Origin: a virus
Strand: one strand, 5' to 3'
Virus record (IMG/VR): IMGVR_UViG_3300044621_002214
Span: 1-20,055 of that record
Length of the DNA stretch: 20,055 nucleotides
The notes beneath the pieces are model-generated. The model was not told the DNA's origin. It did no database searches and was given only the letters and a program-made list of their open reading frames with translations. Within the stretch, counting starts at the first letter, position 1, and each line of letters starts with the position of its first letter. The position numbers and the translations under genes are program-made. This document shows positions 1-8,405 of this stretch, piece after piece.

Positions 1-250
1 TTCCTACCTCTGTTTCAGGTTCATCTTTTGCAGGTGGTGTTTCAGGTTCATCCTGATAGTCCTGATTGTCATTGTCAGGAGTGGAAGGTGGTTCGTCTGT
101 TATTGGAGGCTGTGTTTCTGTTGTTGTACCATCTCCAAATATCAAGGCAAATTCCTCGGGGGTCAGGTCATCCGCAAAGGGATTATCCTGCATAGCAGCC
201 CTTACTTGTGCTTCTTGTTCAGGGCTAAAAGTTACTTGTTGTTCTGACAT
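1..250 (-). CDS. Acidic virion-assembly protein, N-terminal part (runs off window)
   Basis: Eighty-three codons are visible from an ATG at 250; the gene continues past the left edge. The N-terminus is helical-looking, then comes a Pro/Asp/Glu/Thr-rich low-complexity stretch. A 15-nt direct repeat (plus-strand 11-25 and 38-52) encodes the DEPET peptide twice. It lies just downstream of the portal and has its own promoter at 271-301. In many tailed phages the scaffold or protease and then the major capsid follow the portal, and an acidic disordered N-terminus suits a scaffold. That role is an inference from position and composition; no catalytic motif is visible in this fragment. Confidence 0.75.
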   Translation of the reverse strand, partial: MSEQQVTFSPEQEAQVRAAMQDNPFADDLTPEEFALIFGDGTTTETQPPITDEPPSTPDNDNQDYQDEPETPPAKDEPETEVG

Positions 251-270
251 ACTTTGTCCATTATTTTAGA

Positions 271-301
271 CAAAGTTATATATAATTTTTTGTTCGTACA
301 A
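271..301 (-). promoter_or_regulatory. Bacteroidota-type promoter for the post-portal gene
   Basis: On the minus strand a TTG (complement of 299-301) is followed after exactly 20 nt by TAACTTTG (complement of 271-278), matching the Bacteroidota TTG / TAnnTTTG consensus. The start codon at 250 lies about 20 nt downstream of the -7 box, giving a short leader. It sits directly after the terminator at 317-353, so this is a fresh transcription start for the capsid-side genes. Confidence 0.85.
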
Positions 302-316
302 AAAAGTGGACAGGCT

Positions 317-353
317 ATAAAAAACAAATGCCCGGGTTGCTGAAGCCCGGGCA
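317..353 (-). terminator. Rho-independent terminator after portal/51-aa gene
   Basis: A GC-rich hairpin has arms TGCCCGGG (329-336) and CCCGGGCA (346-353), 8 perfect base pairs with a 9-nt loop. On the minus strand it is followed by TTTG and six Ts (319-328). It lies 20 nt past the stop of the lysine-rich gene at 373 and separates it from the new promoter at 271-301. Confidence 0.85.
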
Positions 354-372
354 CTCTTTCGTTTTGGTAGTC

Positions 373-528
373 TTAGTACATTCCACCGGACATTTTACCG
401 CCTTTCATGGCTTTTTTTGCCATGCCTACTACTTTTTTCATAGCAGATTTTTTGGCAGGAGCACTTTTCTTAGCAGTCTTTTTACCGCCACCGGTACTCA
501 TTTTCATTTTTGAAACGGACATTTTCAT
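373..528 (-). CDS. Small lysine-rich basic protein (51 aa)
   Basis: An ATG at 528 opens a 51-codon frame ending at TAA 373-375, between the portal stop and the terminator. The protein is made mostly of Lys, Ala, Gly, Ser and Met, with Lys-Lys pairs spaced like the tails of histone H1 or chlamydial Hc1-type proteins (KKTAKKSAPAKKSAMKK), and has no acidic residues. It is the last gene of the portal transcript. A DNA-condensing or capsid-interior protein is plausible from composition and context only. Start choice is uncertain because there are several Met codons near the N-terminus. Confidence 0.7.
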   Translation of the reverse strand: MKMSVSKMKMSTGGGKKTAKKSAPAKKSAMKKVVGMAKKAMKGGKMSGGMY

Positions 529-546
529 ATAGATAGAAATTAAAAG

Positions 547-2817
547 TTACATTACTTGGTTTGGAGTACCGCCACCACCACGAGGTTGTTGCCTACTTGC
601 CATTTGTGCCTCGGCTTTCATCATCGTTTCCATTAACTTAGCATCTCTGTTGTCTGCCATATTCTGATTGGCATTCTCCATTTGTGCTAACTGCATCAAC
701 TGATTGTCAATCTGCTGTTGCTGTGCCTGTGCCTCCATTTGCATTCCCTGTGCCGCCATTGCTTCTTCCTGCTGTCTTGCAATTTCTTGCTTCATTTTCA
801 GGTATCTCCGTGCCGCACTATACACCTCGGCAGGAGTAGCAAGGTTAAGAATTTTGCTAATCGTATTCTCATCAAGCATACCCATTTGAAGTAACTGAAT
901 AGCCAAGGCATTACCTTGTATCAACAATTCTTTCTCAGGTTCGCTACGCTGTAAACTAATACGGAAGTCAGCCAACAAATCCTCACTTGTGAAACTAACT
1001 CTTTCAGCACCCTCATCACCTACTGCATTAATCAAAGTGTGTGGACTATCGGCATATATCTTTCTTCCACGATTGGCAATACTTTGGTAAATCTGCTTGA
1101 TACAATCCGCTAAACTGAAATAAAAGTCCTCCTGAATAAGAGTACCCCTGTTAATCATAGCCTGATTATTCCGTACAAGTTCTAAACTACCTGTACCCAA
1201 CATCTGCTCGTTTACACCTGTAATAGCCAATGCAGCAGTCTTAACCTGACCGATTGCAGCACTTAGGTATTGGAATCCACTTAAACTTGAACCAGGTAGA
1301 TTTGCAACCGCATTGTTCAAACTAAACTTGCCATTTACAAGTACAGGGTCTCCATTACGGATATTTCTACGAAGTCCTTCTTCACCTTCTTCCTCGTCAA
1401 TTACACCTCTGTCAATCAAAGTAATTGGAGGAGTAGCACGATTGATTTGGTGTTCCTGTGCTGACCAATAGCGGTTAATCATACGCTGTGGGTCAATCAT
1501 AGAATCCAAAGGACTTACAACTAATCCATTCCAATACTCAAAGGTTTGAACTGCGTATGGGAATCTCGCACTACTTGGGTCTAAACTCGTTGTTTCCTGA
1601 TAAGGCATTATGCCACTTTCAAGTACAATCGGAGACATATCTTCTGCATCACCTATTGGTCCTCCGGAAACATCATAAACGAAAACACAATACCTGATTA
1701 CATCGGCATTGAACTTTCTTTTCTTCTTATTGCCTCTACGCTTTCCTGTACCTTGGCTTAGAATCTTTTTGTACTTCTCGTCTGTGGCTTCAATTAGGTC
1801 TTTATCTGTGTATTTGCCACCTTCAAAATTTATTCTGACAAATAACTCATTGCCCATTTCATCGGAAACAACACCATATTCATGTTCTTCAATATCACGC
1901 CAAAAAGCGTAATAAGTAGTAACTCGTCCAGTCTTGTCACCATTCCAAATGCCATTGTCAAATTGATCACCATTGTTTTGATAGTTGGCAATCTTCTCAA
2001 TAGTTTCACACTCTTCTATCGTTAGGTCAGGATATTTCTCATAAATGTAAGTAGGGTCAAGATATGCCTTATGCCCCATATACATAGAATCGGATAAATC
2101 ATCCCTTTGAGCACTTATATCCCAAAAGAAATATCTACTATCCAATCCCTCAAATACTTGGTGTCCGAAGTGTTCTTTATTGAAAACAACACACATTCCT
2201 GAAGCACATAACTGCTTGGTCATCCACTTCTTTAACTTCCCGTTTACATCGTTTCTGTCAGCAACAACTTTAATCAGGTTGTTTACATCACGGGTAAGGG
2301 AATCAAAGTAATAACCATCAAATAGCCTTTCTGCGTCCTCGGGACCTTCTCCAATAGGGAATTGGTCTTGAAGCATATCCTTGAATATACCGCCCATTTC
2401 TTGGGCAATCTGTGAAATAACCATCATTTTGGTCATTTCTTGGTCACGCTTTTGCTGTACGCTTTCGCTTAAAGGTTCTGCCCTGTACTCAAAACTTGTA
2501 CGAATTGCATTACCCACATATTGACGAAGTACGGGAGCCATGATATTATCCTGCCACCGAATACGCCCATTAGGTTGTCCGCTTTCATCATTCAGGAATG
2601 TATCGATATCTTCATCCAACATCCATTGCCATTTCATTTGGTAGTTAGCCAAAAGAAACATCCAATTAGTGTCGGTTTTAACCCTGAAAAAATCCAGCCT
2701 CCAATCAAATACTCTGCTTATGATATAGTTCGCCCACGCTAAGTCGTACTCTTCGTTTTTCTTACCATCAATTCCGGTAATCCTGTTTGGTCTTACGCCT
2801 ATTGTAGAGTAGTTCAT
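547..2817 (-). CDS. Portal protein
   Basis: The product (756 aa) is recognised as a portal from its size, its place downstream of TerL, and its sequence. There is a helical N-terminal region. A middle segment follows with aromatic DSRYFFWD and DLSDSMYMGHKAYLDPTYIY stretches, then a wing/clip-like region around VQTFEYWNGLV and DPQRMINRYW. The C-terminus (about 680-745) is Gln/Met/Ala-rich and looks coiled-coil or disordered. Portals form the dodecameric ring at the capsid vertex through which TerL pumps DNA. The length fits the large portals of crAss-like phages, but that affiliation is inferred. Its ATG overlaps the stop of the preceding gene by 4 nt (ATGA), implying translational coupling. 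Confidence 0.88.
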   Translation of the reverse strand: MNYSTIGVRPNRITGIDGKKNEEYDLAWANYIISRVFDWRLDFFRVKTDTNWMFLLANYQMKWQWMLDEDIDTFLNDESGQPNGRIRWQDNIMAPVLRQYVGNAIRTSFEYRAEPLSESVQQKRDQEMTKMMVISQIAQEMGGIFKDMLQDQFPIGEGPEDAERLFDGYYFDSLTRDVNNLIKVVADRNDVNGKLKKWMTKQLCASGMCVVFNKEHFGHQVFEGLDSRYFFWDISAQRDDLSDSMYMGHKAYLDPTYIYEKYPDLTIEECETIEKIANYQNNGDQFDNGIWNGDKTGRVTTYYAFWRDIEEHEYGVVSDEMGNELFVRINFEGGKYTDKDLIEATDEKYKKILSQGTGKRRGNKKKRKFNADVIRYCVFVYDVSGGPIGDAEDMSPIVLESGIMPYQETTSLDPSSARFPYAVQTFEYWNGLVVSPLDSMIDPQRMINRYWSAQEHQINRATPPITLIDRGVIDEEEGEEGLRRNIRNGDPVLVNGKFSLNNAVANLPGSSLSGFQYLSAAIGQVKTAALAITGVNEQMLGTGSLELVRNNQAMINRGTLIQEDFYFSLADCIKQIYQSIANRGRKIYADSPHTLINAVGDEGAERVSFTSEDLLADFRISLQRSEPEKELLIQGNALAIQLLQMGMLDENTISKILNLATPAEVYSAARRYLKMKQEIARQQEEAMAAQGMQMEAQAQQQQIDNQLMQLAQMENANQNMADNRDAKLMETMMKAEAQMASRQQPRGGGGTPNQVM

Positions 2818-3548
2818 CGTTCTTGTTTTTCTCTTTCGTGAGCCATATCCATTAAAGTTCGCCCTTTCATACCCTCAATTTCCACCTTTTTAGTAACTGT
2901 ACGAACCCCATATCCTTCTTCAACATTTTTAATAATCGTTGGCAGTTCATCGTGTATTTTCACACACATTTCTACATACTTCTTGCGTTCTTCTGTGTCC
3001 GTAATTTCGTGCGGACTTCTATCTAAAAACACCATAAAGTCATCAAGAATCTTTTCTGCTGCCAACCTCGCCTTAAACCTCGCATTAGGATTAAACATTT
3101 CCATTCTGCGGATAGCGGAATTTACTTCTTCAGGGAACACACCACGCTTGTAGTTAGCATATTCCTCATCAGATACCCCAAGTCTTAGTCTATTGTTTAC
3201 GCCATCGTATAACGCCCTTTCAGTAGCATTCTTACGCCTTACGCCCTCAGGTATTTCTGTTTTACTATAAGGACTGCAAGGACTTGCGTATAGCCACACA
3301 AAATACATTTGCCATGTTTTGAGTGTCTTAAACTCTTCAATGCGATTAAGTTCAGGATATTCTTTCCGTAAATCGGTAAGGATATACCTTTTGTCCTTAT
3401 TTATGTTCGGGACAAAAAGTACATCCTCACCAAAGTTTACATCAGGTTTTTTGGTCGTAGCCCCCAAACCCCTTTCTTGCGAAGGATTCTCCACTTGTAG
3501 AGATTCGGGATGCTTTCCCATTTCTTCCTGTGGAGGCAGTTCAACCAT
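2814..3548 (-). CDS. Unknown virion/packaging-block protein coupled to portal
   Basis: This 244-aa protein is not recognised. It begins with a hydrophilic, Pro/Glu/Gln-rich stretch of about 40 residues, followed by a mostly helical charged body (tyrosine- and arginine-rich middle, then EKILDDFMVFLDRSPHEI), and ends in a Lys/Glu-rich tail. There is no signal peptide and no membrane segment. Its stop overlaps the portal ATG by 4 nt, so both are probably made together. Position between a virion-type protein and the portal suggests an assembly or head-connector role, but no motif proves it. Confidence 0.8.
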   Translation of the reverse strand: MVELPPQEEMGKHPESLQVENPSQERGLGATTKKPDVNFGEDVLFVPNINKDKRYILTDLRKEYPELNRIEEFKTLKTWQMYFVWLYASPCSPYSKTEIPEGVRRKNATERALYDGVNNRLRLGVSDEEYANYKRGVFPEEVNSAIRRMEMFNPNARFKARLAAEKILDDFMVFLDRSPHEITDTEERKKYVEMCVKIHDELPTIIKNVEEGYGVRTVTKKVEIEGMKGRTLMDMAHEREKQER

Positions 3549-3567
3549 TTTTTATATACCCGATTAA

Positions 3568-4335
3568 TTACGGACGAGCCAAGTAGTCAGCAGTAGTACC
3601 AGCACCAGAGAATGTGTTACCCCATGCACCAGCAAACAGAACATCTGCGGTAGAATCAACATATACAACAGCGGTCTTATTGACAACCTCAAAAGTACCT
3701 GCTGCATTCTCTACTTTCTCGGTGTATAACACTTCGTAAGTATTGTAAGAAGCGGCAGTCAGGTTAGACAATGGAATACCTGTGTTGGCATTGATGATAG
3801 AAGGACTACCTTCTGGCTGAATAAGAGCCTGTGATACAGTCTGAGTAACAGCCAAGTTGATAGTAGCATTGAAGCCATAAACTTGAGTACCTAAGTTACC
3901 GATGTTGCCCTGAATAACCAAGTCATTTGCAACATTTGATGCAGTGTAAGTACCTTGAGAATCGGAAGTGATTTGGGCTGCAATAGCAGTTACCAAAGTA
4001 GCGATTGAAGGAGCAACTGCACCAGTGTTGTAAATAAAGGTACTTGGGTTAAGTCCACTTACAGGATCAGGATAAACTCTGACAATGTACTGAGTAGAAA
4101 CAGTTGGGGTTACAGCACTCGTGTCAAGACGAATTGCTTGGAATTGACCAGAAGATGGAGCGACAACAGCGTTATCTACTACATCAACCCATTTGATACT
4201 ACCACCCCAAGCAAGAGAACCTGCGGTTACGGTAGAATCAACAACAGTTAATTCACCATTTGCCAGAACTAAGTCTGCGGCAACGGATGGGTTGGTGTTC
4301 AGCAACCCTACGAGAGAATAATTTTTTAAAGCCAT
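3568..4335 (-). CDS. Probable abundant virion structural protein
   Basis: The product (255 aa) has no Cys, few charged residues and many Thr, Val, Ala, Ser and Asn, with alternating beta-type hydrophobicity from end to end. This is typical of phage decoration, tail-tube or head-surface proteins. It has a private consensus promoter 30 nt upstream (4365-4395) inside an otherwise tightly packed gene block, which suits a highly expressed virion component. No specific family was recognised. A decoration or major tail/spike-associated protein is a reasonable guess, not a demonstrated one. Confidence 0.82.
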   Translation of the reverse strand: MALKNYSLVGLLNTNPSVAADLVLANGELTVVDSTVTAGSLAWGGSIKWVDVVDNAVVAPSSGQFQAIRLDTSAVTPTVSTQYIVRVYPDPVSGLNPSTFIYNTGAVAPSIATLVTAIAAQITSDSQGTYTASNVANDLVIQGNIGNLGTQVYGFNATINLAVTQTVSQALIQPEGSPSIINANTGIPLSNLTAASYNTYEVLYTEKVENAAGTFEVVNKTAVVYVDSTADVLFAGAWGNTFSGAGTTADYLARP

Positions 4336-4364
4336 TTTATGAAATTAAATAGTTGAACTTATGA

Positions 4365-4395
4365 CAAAGATACAACTGTCTAAATTACTATACAA
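4365..4395 (-). promoter_or_regulatory. Bacteroidota-type promoter for the 255-aa virion protein
   Basis: On the minus strand TTG (complement of 4393-4395), a 20-nt spacer and TATCTTTG (complement of 4365-4372) match the consensus exactly. The ATG at 4335 lies 29 nt past the -7 box. The site is in the only sizeable gap (4336-4411) of the TerL-portal block. Confidence 0.85.
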
Positions 4396-4411
4396 AAAAA
4401 TCTTATAGCAC

Positions 4412-4747
4412 CTATTCCTCCAAGTTTCTGTCCCTAACCGCCTTAGACTGACTTAATACCCCAAATTTCTCCTCATCCCTCGGTTTCATATCTTGTAGCC
4501 ATATTTCCCGTACGCCAAGTCTGTACTCCTTTATCATCCCCTCCAATGCCCTCAACTCCCGTAACAGATGCCTCGCCTCCTTGGGACACCTCGCCTTGGT
4601 TTCCACCGCTGTCACCTCCGGAGTTAATCTCGCCAATACCCCCACTAATTCCAAATGAACTGACATCAACTCCCGTAACTTTACTGAGTTGCTGTCCAAC
4701 TTCCGAATTATTTTGTTCTGTAACTTTCTCTGACCTATCTCTGTCAT
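4412..4747 (-). CDS. Unknown charged helical protein overlapping the upstream gene
   Basis: This 111-aa product starts at an ATG at 4747. It is Arg/Lys/Glu/Leu-rich with heptad-like Leu spacing (VKLRELMSVHLELVGVLARL; RHLLRELRALEGMIKEY), suggesting a coiled coil. Its first 275 nt lie inside the 191-aa gene in another frame, far more than the usual few-base phage overlap. Both frames look plausible: this one is amphipathic and helical, while the other is Gly/Ser-rich in the shared part, so one may be a frame shadow. A ribosomal frameshift joining the two is another possibility. Function unknown. Confidence 0.55.
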   Translation of the reverse strand: MTEIGQRKLQNKIIRKLDSNSVKLRELMSVHLELVGVLARLTPEVTAVETKARCPKEARHLLRELRALEGMIKEYRLGVREIWLQDMKPRDEEKFGVLSQSKAVRDRNLEE

Positions 4748-5048
4748 ACCTATATTTCGATTTTATTGCATTATCTGCCTCGGCTTCCTCAACAATTAAC
4801 TGAACCCGAAGCCTGATTTTCAACATATTACATACCTTCAATATCTCGTAATGACTTAAAGGCTTGGAGTTTACACTCTCCGTTACTAACCACAACCGCA
4901 AATCATCATACCTTACCTGTGTCGAAGCCATCAAGCGTAGAGGATTCACTTTGAACTCCTGCATACGCTTGATTATCAACTTCTTTAACTGCGTATTGTG
5001 CAGTATTAAATCAATCTTATTGGGGTCGGTCTTACTGTCCTTTAGCAA
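4473..5048 (-). CDS. Unknown protein with Gly/Ser/Glu-rich tail (191 aa)
   Basis: The first ~95 residues look like a folded helical domain. From about residue 115 the chain turns into a Gly/Ser/Asp/Glu low-complexity tail (SGGIGEINSGGDSGGNQGE). The widest frame starts at TTG 5046-5048, overlapping the previous gene by 17 nt; no ATG is available before residue 29, so the start is uncertain. The low-complexity tail is the part shared out-of-frame with the 111-aa gene, so it could be non-functional coding or a real dual-coding segment. It sits between TerL and the virion genes; function is unknown. Confidence 0.65.
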   Translation of the reverse strand: MLKDSKTDPNKIDLILHNTQLKKLIIKRMQEFKVNPLRLMASTQVRYDDLRLWLVTESVNSKPLSHYEILKVCNMLKIRLRVQLIVEEAEADNAIKSKYRYDRDRSEKVTEQNNSEVGQQLSKVTGVDVSSFGISGGIGEINSGGDSGGNQGEVSQGGEASVTGVEGIGGDDKGVQTWRTGNMATRYETEG

Positions 5049-5268
5049 AACGGTGTTGCATTACATTGAATTTCGCTGTTTCCAATGCACCAATTACCTC
5101 AAAAGCACTAATCGTGTTCGGATAATTTGGGTCGGAGCTATCAATTCTTAACTGCATTCCAATACTGCCATCTTTGTTAATCGTTCTTTCAAACACAAAG
5201 AAGTCCACTCTTTCCACGCCCTCAGGCAACTTTAGTTCCTCTGGGAACTGATTTACTGAATTTTCCAT
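5032..5268 (-). CDS. Small unknown protein downstream of TerL (78 aa)
   Basis: This 78-aa protein starts at ATG 5268, four nt after the TerL stop, and its end overlaps the following frame by 17 nt. It is mildly acidic, with beta-like segments (VERVDFFVFER; GSIGMQLRIDSS) and a C-terminal helix. There are no recognisable motifs, membrane segments or cysteines. Tight packing implies co-translation with TerL in the packaging transcript. Confidence 0.75.
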   Translation of the reverse strand: MENSVNQFPEELKLPEGVERVDFFVFERTINKDGSIGMQLRIDSSDPNYPNTISAFEVIGALETAKFNVMQHRFAKGQ

Positions 5269-5272
5269 ATAC

Positions 5273-7639
5273 TTAACTTAAACTTGTTACACGCCTTAAA
5301 TTACCATAAGCATCTCTGCTAAAAGTAGTCTTTACACTCCTTGGTGCATTCTCATCCGTAAATTGTGGATACCTACTGCTACTCGCATACAACTGAGAAG
5401 CCATATAAGCATAAGTCTGACTAAACAAAATATCATCATAGTGCTTTTTAAGATTCTCCGCCTGCCACTTTACTCCGCCATTTGGTGTAGGTTTCTCAAC
5501 AAAAGTTTTTAACTGCTCAAAGGTTTCCTCAATAAATATGTTATCCGCATAGTTGTTATACAGCTCGGTCATTTTATTGATAATCTTACCCTTGGTTGCC
5601 GACTTATTGCTAATACCTACTCTTGCCCCATCTATGTGCATCATAGGATTCAACTCCTTGTTGAAAATAACATTCTTGTCAAATCCCTTTCTCTCCCTAA
5701 ATCCTATATAATCCGCACCAATGTTGTACTCAATTAACTCTGGAACACCCCTCCAATCCTTCTTGTCATAGTACAACCCCATCAATAAACTCTGCTGATA
5801 GCATTCCACAAAGTTTGTTACCCTCCAAAACAACTGACAACTAACCGTATTCCATTCAGCATCCCATATAGCACTCGCAAACTTACTATGCCCACTTTCT
5901 GTGTTAATAGGGTCAGTCCCCTGAAAATACCTGTACTTCCAATTCTTTTCAGGCTCATGGAACATAATTATTGGTGGATCTTCCTCCTTACTCATAGGCA
6001 CGAATATCACCCCAACTACTTTGTATGGCCAATCATTAATATCCGTTGTAGGACTATTGGTGTCAAAAACAGGCTCAAACCTACCATAAATCGGTCTTGC
6101 ACTTTCCTCCAAACTCCATATACGCTTCAGGTGTGCATTACAAGTAGCAATAGGAACTAAGGTGTTTACACTCCTGATGAACATATCGTCAATATGAACA
6201 GGATATGCCGCATGAAATTGTGCTATTGTAGCCTCTCGGTCTGCCCCTTGTTTGCTATACGCATTCCTTTTCTCGGTTTCATAGAAATCACCCTGTATTC
6301 CTGGCTTACAAAACGCATCCAAAAACACAGGAATAATACCATACTTAAAGTTTCTGTCCCTCCAATTCGTTAGTGCTGCCTTAAACTCGGTTTCAAAACT
6401 ATCCGTTTTCATTTCACCCCCTGTTCCCCACATAAACAACTGCCTTCTATACTCAATCCTCTTGGTTTCCGGATTAAAAATAAACATCGTGGGTCGGGAT
6501 TCATTCACCATTTTGGTAAGTACGGGAATGTTTCCAATCTCATCTATAAGTACCAACTGCGGACTACCTGAGTTTACAGCAGTAGCACTTGGGGGAACTA
6601 CCTCTATCTTACTATTTGCCCCTGCTACCCTACCCTTAACTTCTTTTAAGCCAAACTTCAACTGCCTTTCAGCATCACTAAAACTGCTTGGAACAAGATA
6701 GTGTGGAGTTTCACTTATGGGATACTTAATCTTGTCCTCAAATACACTTCGGGTTTTACTATCATCCTCACAAATGTACTTGGTAAACCACTCCCTTCGG
6801 TACATAGTCTTGGAAGCAGCACCCATTCCCAAAATACTCGTAATACCCAACTGCCTCATCTTGCCAATAACAACTGACAATCCGCAATCAAGTAAGTACA
6901 AAAGTAGTTTCTGTGCCTTGTAGGGTTCTATTCTTCTCCTGCCTCCATCAAAACTACCATCCTTTAACCTGCCATTCTTGTAAACATAGTACAGGCTATT
7001 CTCCTCATACCTACGCTTTTCTGACAAACAGAAATCTACCTGCTCGTCAATGGTAAGGGCATTGTTAATGTCATACCCTGCCATGTACCAATCCTCTGCC
7101 TGTTGGCAATAGATATTGAATTTAGAATACTCTGTGGCATAACTAAATCCCCTTGGAAACCAACTATCAACCCAACGAATAAATTGTGGGTCAAAGTCAA
7201 ATTTATCATCATTCCTGTACGGAATCCAATCCTCTTTCTTAATTACACCCCCTCGGTAAATAACCTCTACGCTTTCCTGCTCCTGCTTTTTCCTTTCCTC
7301 GGTTACAATTACCGTTGGCTCATTCTTGAACTTACCCTTGACAACCTCAACATGGTTATCACTAATCTGTTCAAATAACTGCTTGGTGTGGGTTTTGCCA
7401 AACTTTTTTTCTAACTGCTTGGCAATATACTTCTGTCTTTTTTGCCGTTCTTTCTGCTTGCGGTTGTAAAGTATTTCCCCTGGCATATAGTCAGAATTAC
7501 TAACTACGCCCTGCCTTTCAAGTTCAACAACGAATGCAGTAGGCAATACACTTTCAGCCCCGTGTTCACTTAAAAGTGAATACAAGTCCCCTAAGTTCTC
7601 TAATAAAACTTTACCGTATTTGTCGTTCCCTGAAGCCAT
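5273..7639 (-). CDS. terL: Terminase large subunit (TerL)
   Basis: TerL is the ATPase-nuclease motor that packages DNA through the portal. The N-terminal ATPase domain shows a Walker A-like GKMRQLGITS at about residues 259-268 (the RQxGxS/T type of phage terminases) and a Walker B with catalytic Glu, LVLIDEIG, at 362-369. The C-terminal part carries a candidate RNase H-like nuclease core with Asp residues around GADYIGFRERKGFDKN. At 788 aa it is longer than lambda- or T4-type TerL because of a ~240-residue N-terminal extension with a Lys/Gln-rich coiled stretch at 61-90. ATG at 7639; the next gene begins 4 nt after its stop. Confidence 0.93.
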   Translation of the reverse strand: MASGNDKYGKVLLENLGDLYSLLSEHGAESVLPTAFVVELERQGVVSNSDYMPGEILYNRKQKERQKRQKYIAKQLEKKFGKTHTKQLFEQISDNHVEVVKGKFKNEPTVIVTEERKKQEQESVEVIYRGGVIKKEDWIPYRNDDKFDFDPQFIRWVDSWFPRGFSYATEYSKFNIYCQQAEDWYMAGYDINNALTIDEQVDFCLSEKRRYEENSLYYVYKNGRLKDGSFDGGRRRIEPYKAQKLLLYLLDCGLSVVIGKMRQLGITSILGMGAASKTMYRREWFTKYICEDDSKTRSVFEDKIKYPISETPHYLVPSSFSDAERQLKFGLKEVKGRVAGANSKIEVVPPSATAVNSGSPQLVLIDEIGNIPVLTKMVNESRPTMFIFNPETKRIEYRRQLFMWGTGGEMKTDSFETEFKAALTNWRDRNFKYGIIPVFLDAFCKPGIQGDFYETEKRNAYSKQGADREATIAQFHAAYPVHIDDMFIRSVNTLVPIATCNAHLKRIWSLEESARPIYGRFEPVFDTNSPTTDINDWPYKVVGVIFVPMSKEEDPPIIMFHEPEKNWKYRYFQGTDPINTESGHSKFASAIWDAEWNTVSCQLFWRVTNFVECYQQSLLMGLYYDKKDWRGVPELIEYNIGADYIGFRERKGFDKNVIFNKELNPMMHIDGARVGISNKSATKGKIINKMTELYNNYADNIFIEETFEQLKTFVEKPTPNGGVKWQAENLKKHYDDILFSQTYAYMASQLYASSSRYPQFTDENAPRSVKTTFSRDAYGNLRRVTSLS

Positions 7640-7644
7640 TTGGA

Positions 7645-7926
7645 CTATTCTGTTTCAAGCCTACCGGAGTTCCGGGCTGAATACAGAAGAGCCATAGTGT
7701 GCTTAAAGAGTTCATCAGTTGCCCGAATGTCACTATCAATAGTGTTCTTGCTGTATTTGAAGTTCTCAAGTTCCTTCATCAAAGCAGAAACACCATGGAC
7801 TATGAAATCAAGGTTCTCCACATCTACGCTGACTTTTAGTTTCCTTCCCGTATTTTCATCTATGCTCACCTCAAAATTTGAAGTGCGGTGCTTTACTTTC
7901 ACACCTTGGGGTTTTACCTCTGTCAT
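7645..7926 (-). CDS. Small gene before TerL; candidate small terminase
   Basis: This 93-aa protein ends 5 nt before the TerL start. It has an N-terminal beta-like part (VKVKHRTSNFEVSIDE) and a C-terminal helical part (LMKELENFKY; DELFKHTMALLYSARNSG). In most tailed phages TerS, the DNA-recognition subunit, is encoded just upstream of TerL, so position suggests this role. The chain is short for TerS and no helix-turn-helix is evident, so this is only a positional guess. Confidence 0.75.
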   Translation of the reverse strand: MTEVKPQGVKVKHRTSNFEVSIDENTGRKLKVSVDVENLDFIVHGVSALMKELENFKYSKNTIDSDIRATDELFKHTMALLYSARNSGRLETE

Positions 7927-7938
7927 AAAGTTATATTA

Positions 7939-8205
7939 TTACTTCTTGTTCAATACTTTCTCAATCCGCTTGAAAATTACATCTTCAGCAGACTGTCCAT
8001 TGAGGAGAACACGAACCAAAATACCACCAAAGAACTTAATGTTTCTGGTAATCTTACGGACTTTCTCGTCAATTTCCTTGTCAGACTTAACGGTAATGGT
8101 ACGAGCAACAATGCGACCATTCACATTAATATGAATTGTAACTGTAATAGGAGTGCTTTCCTTTTCAGTTTCAACAACGGTTTCGATATTTTTAGCCTTT
8201 GCCAT
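7939..8205 (-). CDS. Small unknown protein at head of packaging block (88 aa)
   Basis: The ATG at 8205 (MAKAKNIE) was preferred over one three codons upstream because it gives a normal lysine-rich N-terminus and leaves a leader after the -7 box at 8223-8230. The 88-aa product has a beta-rich middle (ITVTIHINVNGRIVARTITV) followed by basic helices (KVRKITRNIKFF; IFKRIEKVLNKK). No family recognised. It is the first gene of the minus-strand packaging transcript and lies back-to-back with the plus-strand cassette promoter. Confidence 0.75.
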   Translation of the reverse strand: MAKAKNIETVVETEKESTPITVTIHINVNGRIVARTITVKSDKEIDEKVRKITRNIKFFGGILVRVLLNGQSAEDVIFKRIEKVLNKK

Positions 8206-8222
8206 AACAAACAAATTTTTAC

Positions 8223-8249
8223 CAAAGGTAAGAAAAAATATTTTAGCAA
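8223..8249 (-). promoter_or_regulatory. Possible promoter of packaging block
   Basis: On the minus strand TACCTTTG (complement of 8223-8230) fits the TAnnTTTG box. The nearest upstream TTG (complement of 8247-8249) is only 16 nt away instead of 19-21, so the match is imperfect. The spacer is very AT-rich. Placement just ahead of the first packaging gene supports it. Confidence 0.45.
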
Positions 8250-8264
8250 AAATGTAACCTTTGT

Positions 8265-8295
8265 TTGGAAAACTCGTAGTGTAGATATAACTTTG
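8265..8295 (+). promoter_or_regulatory. Bacteroidota-type promoter of plus-strand cassette
   Basis: TTG at 8265-8267, a 20-nt spacer and TAACTTTG at 8288-8295 match the consensus. It reads toward the GIY-YIG gene and diverges from the packaging block. The spacer includes an AAAACTCGTAGT box (8269-8280) that recurs at 8942. Expected transcription start is near 8302, leaving about 100 nt of leader before the ATG at 8406. Confidence 0.82.
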
Positions 8296-8405
8296 TTCCG
8301 TTGTTACGGTGGTGCGTAAACAATGTGTAACAGAAGAATTTGTCTTTGCTCATAAGACGATTGAATACCCTTGAGGACGCACTACCCCTTGAGGGTTTTT
8401 CATTT

